Shown here: positions 42,501 through 49,626 of the stretch, piece after piece
Layout: each line of letters opens with the position of its first letter
How positions within the stretch are numbered: the first letter of the stretch is position 1
From: UBA4416 sp044238845
GTDB taxonomy: Bacteria > Bacteroidota > Bacteroidia > B-17B0 > Aurantibacillaceae
Direction: 5' to 3'
Assembly (NCBI GenBank): GCA_044238845.1
Contig: JBIICN010000012.1
Location: 25,157 to 89,156, forward strand
DNA: 64,000 nucleotides
Position numbers and translations under genes: made by a program
The notes under the pieces: model-generated
Database searches by the model: none
What the model was told of the DNA's origin: nothing
Seen by the model: only the letters and a program-made list of their open reading frames with translations

Positions 42501-42539
42501 AACAATAATCAACAAATCATTAAAGTGATTAAACAATAA
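39534..42539 (+). CDS. T9SS surface protein with beta-helix and tandem Ig-like repeats
   Basis: A 1001-aa exported protein. The start at 39534 gives a signal peptide MKNFILGFTAVFFCLSTQA; an upstream in-frame ATG (39504) would put ten polar residues before it. After an N-terminal segment typical of CSLREAI-like surface proteins (NTANAGAGSFRQAILDANAL), residues of about 100-490 form a right-handed parallel beta-helix with many NN/N-ladder rungs, including a duplicated 90-residue block. Residues 500-917 hold six Ig-like units of about 70 residues (each with GxICAGQSFTM, then TYSVSGTDANGCVS). The C-terminal 80 residues are a T9SS type A sorting domain (VYPNPNNGLFVLEL, GVYFVKVMEN). Adhesin or polymer-binding role is inferred. 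Confidence 0.9.
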   Translation: MKNFILGFTAVFFCLSTQATTFTVTNTANAGAGSFRQAILDANALAGTDNITFAIGTGAQTITLSSSVNVTTPMYIDGTTQPGYTGAPLITIGGVSKFNITTVNTGTLSSLAFISNLGSTAINVSNSSNWLFVNNRATGMMYALQLQMNNTTHTITANNFSGSANGIYMNGGFNDGITISNNNLSNCTNRALYYNLGTPASINTNTFTGSGNVLYLKGATNFTLSPPGSGGLNENVFGTGTIGGLQIELEACNGVNVSGFNFNSQAITPSNGLVPFMVTNCSNCNFSNNTSTGMMYGFKLQGHNSTNTITANNFSGSDNGIYMFGGTNNSNTINNNNLSNCRVYALYYNSGTPTSINTNTFTGSANALYLKSATNFTLGSANVFKNQTATSIQLESCSAVNVSNNALKGTGGNGILINQSNNCVINGNTTCGRTFGVRIQGSSNANTISNGSFVSCGTGIQLDNTSVNNTTITAVNLFNTTNITNGGANTVITATTSTNTSPIVSVNSGSICSGSSFTMSPSGAPTYSYTGGSAVVSPTTTTSYSVVGMDANGCISAVPAVSGVTVNSLPNVTVNSGAICAGQSFTMVPAGADTYTYSSGSAVVSPTSNASYNVSGTNTVTGCASNVDAVSSVTVNALPTITVSSGTICAGQSFTIITNGASTYTSIPALTGPVVTPTATIDYSVTGTDANGCVSSNTAVATVSINVLPSISVNSGSICAGQSFTMVPSGADTYTYSNGSSVATPIANATYSVSGTDANGCVSSTDAVSSVTVNALPTISVNSGAICAGQSFTMVPSGAATYTYSNGTDIVTPSVDATYSVSGTDANGCVSNVDAISTVTVNALPTLVAVTNNTLLCTGETATLTVSGTATTYTWSTTDNTTAIAVTPTVQTTYTVNGTNGNGCVNSTTVTQDVSLCTGIVTLSNSNGSINVYPNPNNGLFVLELTTVSKVTVTNALGQVVISETFEAGKHSLDINNETTGVYFVKVMENNNQQIIKVIKQ
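41035..42285 (+). repeat. Six tandem Ig-like coding repeats
   Basis: Units of roughly 200-210 bases begin near 41035, 41245, 41452, 41665, 41869 and 42070. Units 2, 4 and 5 are the most alike (shared ICAGQSFTMVP), unit 6 the most divergent. Unit boundaries coincide with the repeated VNALPT linker. One more copy of the same module is in the FG-GAP protein at about 46950-47160. Confidence 0.8.
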
Positions 42540-42555
42540 TCACTATTCTAAATAG

Positions 42556-42589
42556 AAAAAGCCCTTATCAAATTTGATAAGGGCTTTTT
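42556..42589. terminator. Bidirectional terminator
   Basis: A perfect 34-base palindrome (AAAAAGCCCTTATCAAA and its complement) between the beta-helix gene and the converging nitroreductase gene; both sides have A/T runs. Confidence 0.9.
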
Positions 42590-42609
42590 AATTTGCATTA
42601 ATTTAAGTG

Positions 42610-43239
42610 CTATTTTATCTCTGTAATAAATCTTTCTTTTGGAGTACGTACTTTTTTCAAATTTAGTAACCAGTCTGATTCATCTCTGTATCCCAAAGGT
42701 AAAATAACGGCAGTTTTTAATCCTTTTTCTTTTAGCCCCAATAATTCATCTAAAGCAGGATAGTTAAAACCTTCCATTGGAGTAGCATCTACCTTTAATT
42801 CGGCAGCAGCTGCCATCGCTATACCTAAAGAAATGTAAGCTTGTTTAGCCGCGTGTGTATAATTTACTTCTGCTGGCCGATTAGGGTATGCTCCAATTAA
42901 CATCATTCTGTAAGCGTCTGAAGCACTTTCTGGGATATTGCGTTCAGTACTATGACGTTTAAAAACTTCGTTAATACGTTCTTCTGTGTAGGTATCCCAA
43001 GCAGCAAATACCAATAAATGTGAACAGTCGGTAATTTGTGTTTGACCATTAGCAACTGGTTTTATTTTTTCTAATAGTTCTTTATTAGAAATAACAATAA
43101 TTTCATAAGGCTGCAAACCTGATGATGAAGGTGCTAAACGCGCTGCCTCTATAATAATGTCTACTTTATCTTGAGGAACTGCCGTTCCATTCATTTTTTT
43201 GGTGGCGTAGCGCCAGTTTAAGTTTTCTAAGATGCTCAT
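42610..43239 (-). CDS. NAD(P)H-dependent nitroreductase family oxidoreductase
   Basis: A 209-aa flavoprotein of the nitroreductase superfamily (NfsB/YfkO-like), reducing nitro- or quinone-type compounds. The FMN-binding N-terminus is WRYATKKMNGT followed by RLAPSSSGLQPYEIIVI, and the C-terminal flavin contacts appear as VDATPMEGFNYPALDELLGL and ILPLGYRDESD. Its ATG lies head to head with the HxlR regulator gene: the two start codons overlap by eight bases (43232-43239), so each promoter must lie inside the other gene. This pairing matches HypR-HypO type disulphide-stress control. Confidence 0.92.
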   Translation of the reverse strand: MSILENLNWRYATKKMNGTAVPQDKVDIIIEAARLAPSSSGLQPYEIIVISNKELLEKIKPVANGQTQITDCSHLLVFAAWDTYTEERINEVFKRHSTERNIPESASDAYRMMLIGAYPNRPAEVNYTHAAKQAYISLGIAMAAAAELKVDATPMEGFNYPALDELLGLKEKGLKTAVILPLGYRDESDWLLNLKKVRTPKERFITEIK

Positions 43240-43585
43240 TATTCATCAATTAGATAAATGCCCCATTAGAACAGTACTAGGTCGTTTTGGGGATAAATGG
43301 TCAATCTTAGTGATTATGAAACTTTCCTCCAAAGGGAAATTACGCTTTAATGAACTAAATAAGTTGATGCCAGATGTGTCACAAAAAATGTTGACGGTAA
43401 CTTTAATAACCTTAGAAGCAGATGGCTTGGTATCTCGAGAAATATTTCCTGAAATTCCTCCACGTGTGGAATATGAATTAACTGCCATGGGATTTAGTTT
43501 AGTGCCACATATTAAGGGCCTAGCTGGTTGGGCTGATGAACATTTGGTGGCTATTAAAAAATCTCGTAAAAAGTTTGCGGCTTAG
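43232..43585 (+). CDS. HxlR family transcriptional regulator (redox-sensing type)
   Basis: A 117-aa winged-helix regulator. The N-terminal Cys in LDKCPIRTVLGRFGDKWS sits in the position of the redox-active Cys of HypR, YodB and QorR. The recognition region is LRFNELNKLMPDVSQKMLTV and the wing is REIFPEIPPRVEYELTAMG, both typical. HxlR proteins of this kind sense quinones, diamide or hypochlorite and control neighbouring oxidoreductases, here the divergent nitroreductase. Start ATG at 43232 overlaps the nitroreductase start. The gene ends four bases into the converging SRPBCC gene. Confidence 0.92.
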   Translation: MLIIHQLDKCPIRTVLGRFGDKWSILVIMKLSSKGKLRFNELNKLMPDVSQKMLTVTLITLEADGLVSREIFPEIPPRVEYELTAMGFSLVPHIKGLAGWADEHLVAIKKSRKKFAA

Positions 43586-44052
43586 CCTTTGTTGGGAAAC
43601 ATATTTTCTACAACCTTTGTTCTATACGTAAATATTTCTTCCACACGTTTTCTAATAAATAAGGAATGAGCAATAGTTCCTAAAATGCCGAATGGCAAGA
43701 CATAATTCACTTCATCATGCATTTCAACACCAGTAGCCGTTTTTTTAAATGAATGGCGATGATGCCATAATTTATAAGGACCAAAGCGTTGTTCGTCAAT
43801 AAAATATTCTCCTTCTTTTACGTGTGTAATTTCAGTCATCCATTTTACAGGAATACCTAACATCGGTTTAAGGACATAAGTAATGATTTGTCCTGCATAC
43901 ATTTTTTCACCATCCTTTTTATCCGAGGTAATGATAAAGCCCATATCGGGAGGCGTTATTTTTGCTAAGTTATTGGGAGATGAAAAAAAGTCCCAAGCTT
44001 CTTCTAATGAAATAGGTAAATGTTGTGTACTCTTAATGCTATAGAAGTTCAT
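43582..44052 (-). CDS. SRPBCC family (START-like) protein
   Basis: A 156-aa small-molecule-binding-fold protein. It begins with the helix-grip pattern STQHLPISLEEAWDFFSSPN followed by NLAKITPPDMGF, and ends with an amphipathic C-terminal helix. The segment F-x-x-Y-x-L-W-H-H-R-H-S-F is typical of the subgroup often found beside photolyase or NAD-dependent epimerase genes. Substrate unknown; cytoplasmic. The gene converges with hxlR (4-base overlap) and is divergent from the Nudix gene. Confidence 0.82.
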   Translation of the reverse strand: MNFYSIKSTQHLPISLEEAWDFFSSPNNLAKITPPDMGFIITSDKKDGEKMYAGQIITYVLKPMLGIPVKWMTEITHVKEGEYFIDEQRFGPYKLWHHRHSFKKTATGVEMHDEVNYVLPFGILGTIAHSLFIRKRVEEIFTYRTKVVENMFPNKG

Positions 44053-44059
44053 AATGTTA

Positions 44060-44067
44060 TATCTTTG
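44060..44067 (+). promoter_or_regulatory. -7 box for the Nudix hydrolase gene
   Basis: TATCTTTG, 24 bases before the ATG at 44092; perfect match to TAnnTTTG and the most likely promoter, with a short leader. Confidence 0.45.
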
Positions 44068-44091
44068 TTATAAGACAATTAAAGCTGCACA

Positions 44092-44733
44092 ATGTTTCAA
44101 TTATTCATCGATAATTTAAAATTGAATTTACAAAAGCCATTACCTGGTGTGGAAGCGCAATTTGAAATGGCCCATGTAAAGCGTGAAAAAGTATTAGCGA
44201 GTTCTTTTGAATCACAAAATTACCGACCAAGTGCTGTCTTGATTTTATTATTCCCAAACGAACAAAATCAAATCTCTGTTTTATTAATTGAACGCATGAT
44301 TTATAATGGCCATCATAGCGGACAAATTGCCTTTCCTGGCGGGAAAGTTGAACCAGACGATATTGATTTGGAGGCAACAGCCTTGCGTGAATTTTTTGAA
44401 GAAACAGGTGCTGATGCAATACCTAAGGTTATTGGCAAATTAACGCCCGTATATATTCCAGTCAGTAAATTTATGGTGCAACCATTTGTATCTTACGTTG
44501 AACAAAAGCCAAATTTTTCGGCAAGTGCTTATGAAGTCAATGAATTAATTGAATGGGAAATTAATCACTTATTAAATCCAGAAATCATTAAAGAAACAAC
44601 GATAGAGCCAACTCCTGGACTTAAATTAAAAACACCTTACTTTGATGTTCAAGGCAAGGTGCTTTGGGGTGCAACAGCTATGATGCTGAATGAATTAAAG
44701 TGGGTGTTGAAAACTTTTTTAACTAAAAGTTAA
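44092..44733 (+). CDS. CoA pyrophosphatase-type Nudix hydrolase
   Basis: A 213-aa Nudix enzyme. The Nudix box runs over residues 83-106 in FPGGKVEPDDIDLEATALRE followed by FFEETGA, with the NuCoA-type features: HHSGQIAFPGGK just before it, and the extra residues between the Gly and the first Glu typical of CoA pyrophosphatases (YeaB/NudL). Such enzymes hydrolyse CoA and derivatives to phosphopantetheine and 3',5'-ADP. The first 45 residues carry the family R/K-P-S-A-V lead-in (YRPSAVLILLF). Possibly monocistronic. Confidence 0.9.
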   Translation: MFQLFIDNLKLNLQKPLPGVEAQFEMAHVKREKVLASSFESQNYRPSAVLILLFPNEQNQISVLLIERMIYNGHHSGQIAFPGGKVEPDDIDLEATALREFFEETGADAIPKVIGKLTPVYIPVSKFMVQPFVSYVEQKPNFSASAYEVNELIEWEINHLLNPEIIKETTIEPTPGLKLKTPYFDVQGKVLWGATAMMLNELKWVLKTFLTKS

Positions 44734-44762
44734 AAAATAACACTAATTATTGATTTTTATTA

Positions 44763-44770
44763 TAACTTTG
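44763..44770 (+). promoter_or_regulatory. -7 box for the three-gene XRE unit
   Basis: TAACTTTG, eight bases before the ATG at 44779. Confidence 0.5.
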
Positions 44771-44778
44771 TGTTGTAA

Positions 44779-45402
44779 ATGAAAAAGCACATTGCAAATA
44801 GAAAGATATTAAATCAAGATTTAGAGATACGATCTAAATTTGAAATAAAGCTTCGTAAGCAATTAACTGAAGTTAATGATTATAAAGTTGATTATTCCTT
44901 TTTGCATGAAAAGATATCTAATTTATCTTTTTCTTTAAAGACGTCGAATTTTCATATCAATGATAATCTTTACAGTTGGTTATTTGATGAGGCCAAATTT
45001 TCAGTAAAATATGATGCTCGTGAAAGTTACGATGAATCTATAAAAAAAGAAAACGAAGAGCTTAAAGACCTTGTTATTCAATTTAATGAGATTCATGACC
45101 CAAAAATTTATCTTAAGATTAAAGAAATACTTAGTCGTAGAAAAGAGAGAATAAAAGAAGAATTATATAGAGCGCTTAAATTAAATAACAGGCAAAAACG
45201 TCTTATTATTAATTTACTGAGATTTATAAATTTTAGTCAAAATATGTCTTCTATTTATAGAAGGTTTATTCTAAGATTTAATTTTAAAAATATGAGTGAT
45301 GAATCGGGAAGTGGCAATAATATAGTTGTATTTAATCACAATTTATATTATTCACTAATCCCTATTATCAATGAAAAAAGCAGACAAAGAATATTGTATT
45401 GA
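44779..45402 (+). CDS. Unrecognised 207-aa helical protein
   Basis: I do not recognise a family. The protein is lysine- and glutamate-rich and mostly helical, with a likely coiled coil at about 95-150 (ESYDESIKKENEELKDLVIQ and IKEILSRRKERIKEELYRAL) followed by LNNRQKRLIINLLRFINFSQ, and a tail with a short G-S-G stretch. There is no signal peptide or membrane helix. Base composition is even more AT-rich than its neighbours. It is the first of three genes that overlap one another (32 bases with the second), ending in an XRE regulator. Confidence 0.6.
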   Translation: MKKHIANRKILNQDLEIRSKFEIKLRKQLTEVNDYKVDYSFLHEKISNLSFSLKTSNFHINDNLYSWLFDEAKFSVKYDARESYDESIKKENEELKDLVIQFNEIHDPKIYLKIKEILSRRKERIKEELYRALKLNNRQKRLIINLLRFINFSQNMSSIYRRFILRFNFKNMSDESGSGNNIVVFNHNLYYSLIPIINEKSRQRILY

Positions 45403-45577
45403 AACAATAAATAAAATAATAAATAACGACGCTATAAAATTATCTAAAGAAAATCTTGAAAATTTAATAGTAGTAAGAGAAAAAATAAAAATTGCTAAAA
45501 CTAAAAAAGAAATATTGAAACTGTTTAAGTTCTTCTTAATCATGTTTGGTATAGGTGACTTTTTTGATGATTTATGA
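45371..45577 (+). CDS. Unrecognised 68-aa protein
   Basis: A short lysine-rich frame (MKKADKEYCIETINKIINND and following) ending in a hydrophobic stretch LFKFFLIMFGIGDFFDDL. It begins inside the end of the 207-aa gene (32-base overlap, different frame) and its stop overlaps the XRE start by four bases (ATGA), supporting that it is translated. The hydrophobic C-terminus could insert in or associate with the membrane. Function unknown. Confidence 0.5.
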   Translation: MKKADKEYCIETINKIINNDAIKLSKENLENLIVVREKIKIAKTKKEILKLFKFFLIMFGIGDFFDDL

Positions 45578-45870
45578 ATATTGGAGCTGCTATAAAAAAA
45601 ATTAGATTAGAGAAGGAAATCTCTCAAGGAGATTTGTCAAAGAGTTGTGAAATTTCGCAAACTTCTTTTTCTCAAATTGAAAATGGAATTAAACGACCAA
45701 GTACAAATACGCTAAATAAAATTTGTAAAGCACTTGATGTACCTGAAACTATAATTTATTTGTATGCGCTAGAGGATAGTGATATTCCAACAAGCAAGAA
45801 AGAAGTTTTTAAAGTTATTTTTCCTGCGGTTGAAGACATGATTAAAAAATTGATTGTAGAAGATAAGTAA
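45574..45870 (+). CDS. XRE family helix-turn-helix regulator
   Basis: A 98-aa Cro/C1-type DNA-binding protein. Residues 1-60 are a complete HTH_XRE domain: IGAAIKKIRLEKEISQGDLS, then SCEISQTSFSQIENGIKRPS, then LNKICKALDVPETIIYLYAL. A C-terminal helix of about 35 residues (DIPTSKKEVFKVIFPAVEDM and on) may serve for dimer formation or partner binding. The ATGA overlap with the preceding gene and a strong terminator right after it mark it as the last gene of a compact three-gene unit. Autoregulation is likely by analogy to other small XRE modules. Confidence 0.88.
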   Translation: MNIGAAIKKIRLEKEISQGDLSKSCEISQTSFSQIENGIKRPSTNTLNKICKALDVPETIIYLYALEDSDIPTSKKEVFKVIFPAVEDMIKKLIVEDK

Positions 45871-45880
45871 TTTTTTCTAA

Positions 45881-45916
45881 AAAAAAGCCATCTTATTAGA
45901 TGGCTTTTTTGTTTTT
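45881..45916 (+). terminator. Intrinsic terminator after the XRE gene
   Basis: AAAAAAGCCATCT (45881-45893) pairs with AGATGGCTTTTTT (45898-45910), four-base loop, T-run follows. Confidence 0.9.
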
Positions 45917-45926
45917 GTATAAGTAT

Positions 45927-45952
45927 TAAAACTCACAAGTATTCGGAGTTCT
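45927..45952 (-). repeat. 26-base copy of the asnS 3' end
   Basis: On the minus strand this stretch would code for R-T-P-N-T-C-E-F-stop, the C-terminus of asparaginyl-tRNA synthetase, and it matches 49628-49653 at 23 of 26 bases in the same orientation. It abuts the stop codon of the FG-GAP surface-protein gene. Confidence 0.7.
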
Positions 45953-48900
45953 AGTTATTGACAATCACTTTTTCTCTTTTTACAATTCTATTGTCATCAT
46001 AAATATTAATAAAATAAATTCCATTAGAATAGTTGCCTAAATTTAATGTATGATTACTATTTGTAGTGATTTCACTTAGTAATACTTGTCCAGTTATTGA
46101 TGTAATTTCTATTTTTTGTAATTCGGATATAGAATTTATAATTAGTAAACCATTAGTTGGATTTGGAGTTACAGAAATTAAATAATTAGTTAGGTTTTTG
46201 GTTAATCCTACACTATTGCCAATTGCCATTAATGTTCCAGTGCCAGTTGTTAAAGGAGCAATAGTCCCTAAAGCATCTGATTGATTTGCTAGTGATACTC
46301 CAATGTTTAAAACCTGATCGGTTATTAAATTAGATTTAATTTGATAGTGTAATGTTGCAATTTTTCCATAACCAGTTACATTATTGCTAATGGTATGCGT
46401 GGTAGCAGTATATATTTTTCCATTTAGGAAATTTAATTTCCGAAAGTGCAAATTTTGAGAAGCGTCTAAAAATGAATTTTGATATTCTATATAAATATTA
46501 TTTGGTTCAATTAAGTTTTTATTAAAATCAATAGTAAATGCAATACCATTAATACTCGTTACAGGATTACTTATATCTCCAAGATATATGGATGCTGTGC
46601 CCCAATTTCCTTTTACAACAGTTAATTGGTCTGGTATAATGCTTAATTGAGGATTAATAACACTTGTTTCAGAACTTTTAAACGCATGTGTTAATCCATA
46701 ATTAGTATAAATAGCTAAAGTGTCAGTATCGTCAATAGTTCCATCTCCATTACAATCGCTATGATTTAAATTTTTCCCATTGCTAATTGTTCCCGTCCAA
46801 TTATTTGCAAAATAAGATTGCCAAGTATTACTCATTGTTGCTCTTGGTAAGCCAGTTTGTGTGTAATGTAACCCTAATTCAAGTACATCTAAATTATTAG
46901 CAACTCCATCACTGTTTACGTCTCCTGGCCATACGTCTTGGCAGGCTTGATCTACATAAATTGCACTGATGGCATTTCCTGTACATTTGGTTATTGTATC
47001 TGTACCAAAAACTGTATAGCTTGAAGTGCTTATTGGGCTTACAATAGCTGTGCCACTACTAAAAGTGTATGTATGTGTTCCGCTAGGCGTAATTGTAAAA
47101 CTACTGCCGCTACAAATTGTACCACTATTAACAGAAATACTAGGCGATGCAATAACACTAATAGTTTTGACTGCTGAACCAATACAACCAGAAGTTGTAG
47201 TGCCAGTAACAGTATAAGTTGTATTTACTATGGGGCTTACATTAATATTATTTGTATTTGCATTAGTACTCCAAGAATAAGTATTAGCTCCATATGCTAC
47301 TAGAGGAGTATTACTTCCTTCGCAGATTGAATTTGCAGAAGTTATTTCAATTTGAGGGCCGTTAATAATTACAGAGATATTATCTGATGCAAAGTTAATA
47401 GTTACCAAGTCCATTTTGTCGTCGTTGTTAAAATCGGCATTCTCAACCACAATAGGGTCTATTCCAACATTGTAATTAATAGCTGTGCCAAATGTCCCAT
47501 TGCCTGAGCCTAAAAACAATGAAACATTATTATAAGTGCCATTTCCACCACCTCCAAAATTTGAGGATGCCAGTGCAAGATCTAGTTTTCCGTCTCCATT
47601 ATAATCTGCAGAGGTTATTGATTTAGAGCCAGCATTAATAGAATAGATTGCAGAGTTAGTAAAACTCCCTATACCTGTTGCTATATAAATAGTAATATTT
47701 GCCGCACCAGTAGATATATTTGTTTGTATTAAAGCTAAATCAGCAATGGCATCATTATTAAAATCTTTACTAGTTATACCAGATATTTGCAAGGGATAAG
47801 CTCCAGGGGCGTTATAACTTACCTCTGGTGCAAAATTACCATTACCGAGTCCTAATGATACATAAAATGAATTTGAATTATGCGACATGGTTACTAAATC
47901 TAATTTCCCATCATTATTGTAATCGTTTGTAACTACACCAATATGTAAGCTACTTACCGAATAGTTGATAACAGACGATAAACTACCTGTTGAAGAGCCA
48001 AGTAGCACGGAAAGATTATTTGTTATTTGTGTTACGGCTAAATCTGAATAACCGTCATTATTAAAATCGCCTATTGCAATATCTCTTGGAGAGCTGGAAA
48101 GTGTATAATTAGTTAAGCTGCCAAAATTCCCATTACCTAATCCAAGTACAACAGCAATAGTATTTGTGTTCCCGTTAACAGCTACTAAATCCATGTTCCC
48201 GTCATTATTTAAATCTGTACTTTTTAGATTTGTGAGAGCGGAACTAAAATATACCTGCCACCATGGTATAAATGTCTGCCCTGAACCGACATTTAGCATA
48301 ACACTTGCGCTATTAGAATTTGAGTGACCGATTACTAAATCAGAATTGCCATCGTTATCCAAATCAGGAGTTGTTGTAAAACTTGGATAGGGATTTACTC
48401 CTGTTAATCTTGCTCCAGTAAATTTCCCATTCCCATTGCCATTTAAAACAGACAATGTTTTTGATGTTCGATTTCCAACAATTAAATCTAAGTACCCGTC
48501 TTCGTTAAAATCTGCACATGCAACAGATTGTGGATCCATGCCTGTAGTATAACGTGATCTATCAAAAACAGAATACGCATTTGTTTCTCCCGACCCTAAT
48601 AAAACACTTATAAAACAATTTATGCTATTTGCTATAGCAAGATCTTGTTTACCATCATTATTAAAATCTGCATTTGCAACACCCGCTTCCCCTTCTATAC
48701 AACCATTTAAAAGTACATTGGAAAAGCCGCCATTGCCGTTACCTATTAACACTGACCTGTAACTATTAGACGCATTGGTAACAACAACGTCTTTAATGCC
48801 ATCATCATTAAAATCGTTGCAAATAATGGCTGTTGGACTATTACCAACAGAAGTAAGAACAACGGTTGAATAACCGCCCGTGGCTAAGCCCATAGCCACA

Positions 48901-49535
48901 AATATGTAGGGAGAATTAAATGCACTACTTGCTAACATTAAATCAAGTTTGCCATCATTATTTAGGTCTGAACTTGTTATGATATTTGCATTAACACCCA
49001 CACTGTAACTTATAGGCGAAGAAAATGATCCAGTACCAAGACCAGAAAATATTGAGACATTAGTAGCACTTGTAACAGCCATATCCAAATTTCCATCTCC
49101 GTTAAAATCATTACAATTTAGTGTATACGCACTACCACCAAATGTATAACTTGTTGCCGCCACAAAACTGCCCGTTCCTAAACCTAGTAATACCGAAACA
49201 TAATTTGTACCATAGTTAGCAACCGCTAAATCTGGCTTTCCGTCATTATTAAAATCTCCTGTCTTCAGTCCAGTAGGGGAATTGCCTACTGAAAAATTGA
49301 CAGCGGCACCAAAGGTGTTGTCTCCATTTCCTAATAAAATTTGAATAATACCTGGATTGAATGAATATTCAGGGATAATAGCAACGTCTGCTTTGCCATC
49401 TAAATTAAAATCCGAAGAAACCGTTTCTAAAGGGCCATATTGTAAGGATCTGTTAATAGGAGTATTAAGACAAAGCTGCGCATTAATTGTAAAAGATAAT
49501 AATAGAAGAATTACTACTAACGCATTAGATTTCAT
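45951..49535 (-). CDS. FG-GAP/VCBS repeat T9SS surface protein
   Basis: A 1194-aa exported protein. A signal peptide (MKSNALVVILLLLSFTINAQ) is followed by about fourteen FG-GAP/VCBS repeats to about residue 740, each with the calcium-loop pattern DFNNDGKPDLAV plus NGNGNFG; such repeats form integrin-like beta-propellers. Then come two Ig-like modules (745-865, one almost the same as in the beta-helix protein), a dockerin-like double EF-hand at about 867-950 (WPGDVNSDGVANNLDVLELG and DCNGDGTIDDTDT), a cohesin-like domain (about 960-1105), and a T9SS type A domain (ISVTPNPTNGLLIIN to the end). It lies between asnS and a 26-base copy of the asnS 3' end. Confidence 0.9.
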   Translation of the reverse strand: MKSNALVVILLLLSFTINAQLCLNTPINRSLQYGPLETVSSDFNLDGKADVAIIPEYSFNPGIIQILLGNGDNTFGAAVNFSVGNSPTGLKTGDFNNDGKPDLAVANYGTNYVSVLLGLGTGSFVAATSYTFGGSAYTLNCNDFNGDGNLDMAVTSATNVSIFSGLGTGSFSSPISYSVGVNANIITSSDLNNDGKLDLMLASSAFNSPYIFVAMGLATGGYSTVVLTSVGNSPTAIICNDFNDDGIKDVVVTNASNSYRSVLIGNGNGGFSNVLLNGCIEGEAGVANADFNNDGKQDLAIANSINCFISVLLGSGETNAYSVFDRSRYTTGMDPQSVACADFNEDGYLDLIVGNRTSKTLSVLNGNGNGKFTGARLTGVNPYPSFTTTPDLDNDGNSDLVIGHSNSNSASVMLNVGSGQTFIPWWQVYFSSALTNLKSTDLNNDGNMDLVAVNGNTNTIAVVLGLGNGNFGSLTNYTLSSSPRDIAIGDFNNDGYSDLAVTQITNNLSVLLGSSTGSLSSVINYSVSSLHIGVVTNDYNNDGKLDLVTMSHNSNSFYVSLGLGNGNFAPEVSYNAPGAYPLQISGITSKDFNNDAIADLALIQTNISTGAANITIYIATGIGSFTNSAIYSINAGSKSITSADYNGDGKLDLALASSNFGGGGNGTYNNVSLFLGSGNGTFGTAINYNVGIDPIVVENADFNNDDKMDLVTINFASDNISVIINGPQIEITSANSICEGSNTPLVAYGANTYSWSTNANTNNINVSPIVNTTYTVTGTTTSGCIGSAVKTISVIASPSISVNSGTICSGSSFTITPSGTHTYTFSSGTAIVSPISTSSYTVFGTDTITKCTGNAISAIYVDQACQDVWPGDVNSDGVANNLDVLELGLHYTQTGLPRATMSNTWQSYFANNWTGTISNGKNLNHSDCNGDGTIDDTDTLAIYTNYGLTHAFKSSETSVINPQLSIIPDQLTVVKGNWGTASIYLGDISNPVTSINGIAFTIDFNKNLIEPNNIYIEYQNSFLDASQNLHFRKLNFLNGKIYTATTHTISNNVTGYGKIATLHYQIKSNLITDQVLNIGVSLANQSDALGTIAPLTTGTGTLMAIGNSVGLTKNLTNYLISVTPNPTNGLLIINSISELQKIEITSITGQVLLSEITTNSNHTLNLGNYSNGIYFINIYDDNRIVKREKVIVNN

Positions 49536-49626
49536 AGTGTTGTATTTATATCAAATATAAAACAACTTATTGAATAAGGCAATACGATTAGTAAAGTCAA
49601 TAATCGTATGATATTATGAATTTAAT

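Noticed and set aside
45355..45543. Minus-strand hydrophobic 62-aa frame
   Set aside because: It is antisense to the 207-aa and 68-aa genes, whose overlaps with each other and with the XRE gene form a consistent unit; its hydrophobicity follows from complementing lysine-rich codons.
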